This document shows, piece after piece, positions 5,601 through 5,764 of a DNA stretch of 5,764 bases; the first letter of the stretch is position 1, and every line of letters begins with the position of its first letter. Made by a program: the position numbers and the translations under genes. The DNA is from Gammaproteobacteria bacterium (GTDB lineage: Bacteria > Pseudomonadota > Gammaproteobacteria > Steroidobacterales > Steroidobacteraceae). Location: the NCBI GenBank assembly GCA_030040525.1, contig JASHTN010000044.1, positions 1 to 5,764 on the forward strand, in the 5' to 3' direction. The notes below the pieces were generated by a model, which saw only the letters and a list, made by a program, of their open reading frames with translations, searched no databases and was not told where the DNA came from.

Positions 5601-5764
5601 GCCGCAGCATGCTGGCACCTTCCATGGCAGTGCTTGATGCGCCCGATCGGGAGATCTGTACGGCGCGACGCCTGCTGACGAACACGCCCTTGCAGGCGCT
5701 GGTGCTGCTGGATGATCCCACCTATGTGGAAGCGAGCCGCAGCCTTGCGGCGCGAGCCATGGGC
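2678..5764 (+). CDS. Secreted PSD1-family protein: signal peptide, PSCyt1 cytochrome, DUF1549, LamG, DUF1553 (3' end outside window)
   Basis: The frame is open from GTG 2678 to the last base: 1029 residues, continuous by line-by-line translation. Relatives suggest that roughly 50-100 C-terminal residues are missing. Order: Sec signal peptide (residues 1 to about 31, core GTVVIVIAAFAAM). PSCyt1 (about 38-125) begins VDFNRDILPIL and has haem motif C52-F-A-C55-H56; MPP at 108-110 is a likely distal Met ligand. DUF1549/PSCyt2 (about 163-375) has WLDLARYADSQGY, TMWLWRDWVI and FTIEQLAGDLLP, plus a second motif C349-A-R-C352-H353-DHKFDP. A LamG/concanavalin-like domain (about 443-671) runs from GLLAYYPFEG to DEFRLYNRRLSDAEV. 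A short helical linker (about 733-757) is followed by PTTMVM. DUF1553/PSD1 (about 806-1029+) has VAVNRYWQNFFGIGIVKTAEDFG, split here as VAVNRYWQNFFG and IGIVKTAEDFG, then TNTPLQALVLLDDP (1001-1014). The family is common in Planctomycetes and Verrucomicrobia, usually next to a DUF1501 gene. Its biochemical function is not established. A periplasmic or surface haem protein that binds glycans through LamG is inferred. Confidence 0.95.
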   Translation, partial: MQPRWTAVSAFGTVVIVIAAFAAMSPNGTRAADKPKPVDFNRDILPILSDHCFACHGPDANKRDADLRLDTRDGIFADRGGYQTVVPGNSAASELYVRLISQDDFDVMPPSDSDADHKLTATQIGLVKRWIDEGASYEKHWAYVAPKRPPLPEVKEKSWPRNPIDNFILARLEARGLRPSPEADRATLLRRVSFDLTGLPPTPAEVGAFLEDKSPNAYEKQVDRLLASPQYGENMARVWLDLARYADSQGYQADELRTMWLWRDWVIKAYNDDMPYDQFTIEQLAGDLLPNATPEDKIATGFSRNHPGPITTDGNAVRPVGLLAEERADIVADSVSTMGTAWLGLTVGCARCHDHKFDPIKQKDFYRLAAYFNNVAEFQNVNKQGNNEPFTFVPSPPQREQMDALETQIQAALARVPEKEMVNQENQWRETAGTTIPPAPTEGLLAYYPFEGTLADSSGHRRDAHLVRGQIAYRDGIVGKGAEFSATPVGTTQVDFGSFTNFDRTTPFSLSLWTNANLDDQGANLLQQHDASPNWSGWEIVLEQAKGLRIAIRIAGRWPEDALEVRSKEPVLSGDFPDIKDLGTVEQHLAVSYDGSGKASGVKLYVDGKPVETEILKDQLTGSFKTTASLSVGDAKLVADAKVCGPFTGVIDEFRLYNRRLSDAEVENLYADAARSLAKALRDKPVVEIPTLRNRPLPDKLSDDDGRVKEVVAAFWGRRQQAWLAEYFLSHAAAQSVREAYANLKHLQGQRAELEETVPTTMVMAEMDKPMDTFVLGRGQYNNKREKVTPGVPGFLLPLPEDAPANRLTLARWLIDPRNPLTARVAVNRYWQNFFGIGIVKTAEDFGSQGEPPSHPQLLDWLATEFIRTGWDVKAMQRLMVLSATYRQASKVTPQLKELDPENRLLARGPRVRLAAEEVRDNALAVSGLLTEKVGGPSVYPYQPEGLWSDGNEDIKYKTSAGSDLYRRSLYTIWRRSMLAPSMAVLDAPDREICTARRLLTNTPLQALVLLDDPTYVEASRSLAARAMG

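Overview
The window looks like chromosomal DNA from a GC-rich bacterium (judged by eye: codon third positions are mostly G or C, and GTG starts occur). The two best-recognised genes are a twin-arginine (Tat) type, YeaE-like aldo/keto reductase and a very large secreted protein of the PSCyt1-DUF1549-LamG-DUF1553 class. That class is abundant in Planctomycetes, Verrucomicrobia and some Acidobacteria. The gene fragment at the left edge and the mobilisation-protein relic feel more proteobacterial. The phylum is therefore left open: either a PVC/Acidobacteria-like genome, or a proteobacterium carrying an acquired planctomycete-type gene.

Layout. (1) 1-425, plus strand: 3' part of a conserved hypothetical, cysteine-containing protein that began before the window. 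(2) 431-599, minus strand: decayed remnant of a small mobilisation/conjugation accessory protein, readable only by joining three frames. (3) 617-838, minus strand: intact small ribbon-helix-helix DNA-binding protein, with a Shine-Dalgarno sequence and a 9-bp-period direct repeat in front of it. (4) 839-1111: non-coding, with two overlapping GC hairpins and a probable terminator for the reductase. (5) 1112-2080, minus strand: Tat-exported aldo/keto reductase with a complete catalytic tetrad. (6) 2081-2677: about 600 bases without a convincing gene, holding short tandem and inverted repeats and an AT-rich palindrome that probably belongs to the promoter of the next gene. (7) 2678 to the right edge, plus strand: PSD1-family secreted multidomain protein with two CxxCH haem-binding motifs and a LamG domain, running out of the window.

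How they fit together. The reductase and the PSD1 protein are divergently transcribed, and both carry export signals (Tat and Sec respectively). Together they suggest extracytoplasmic redox chemistry, perhaps on carbohydrates; this is inference. The usual downstream partner of PSD1 genes, a DUF1501 protein, would lie just past the right edge. The left third looks like an old scar of a mobile element beside a surviving small regulator. No tRNA, rRNA, CRISPR array, insertion sequence or origin was seen.
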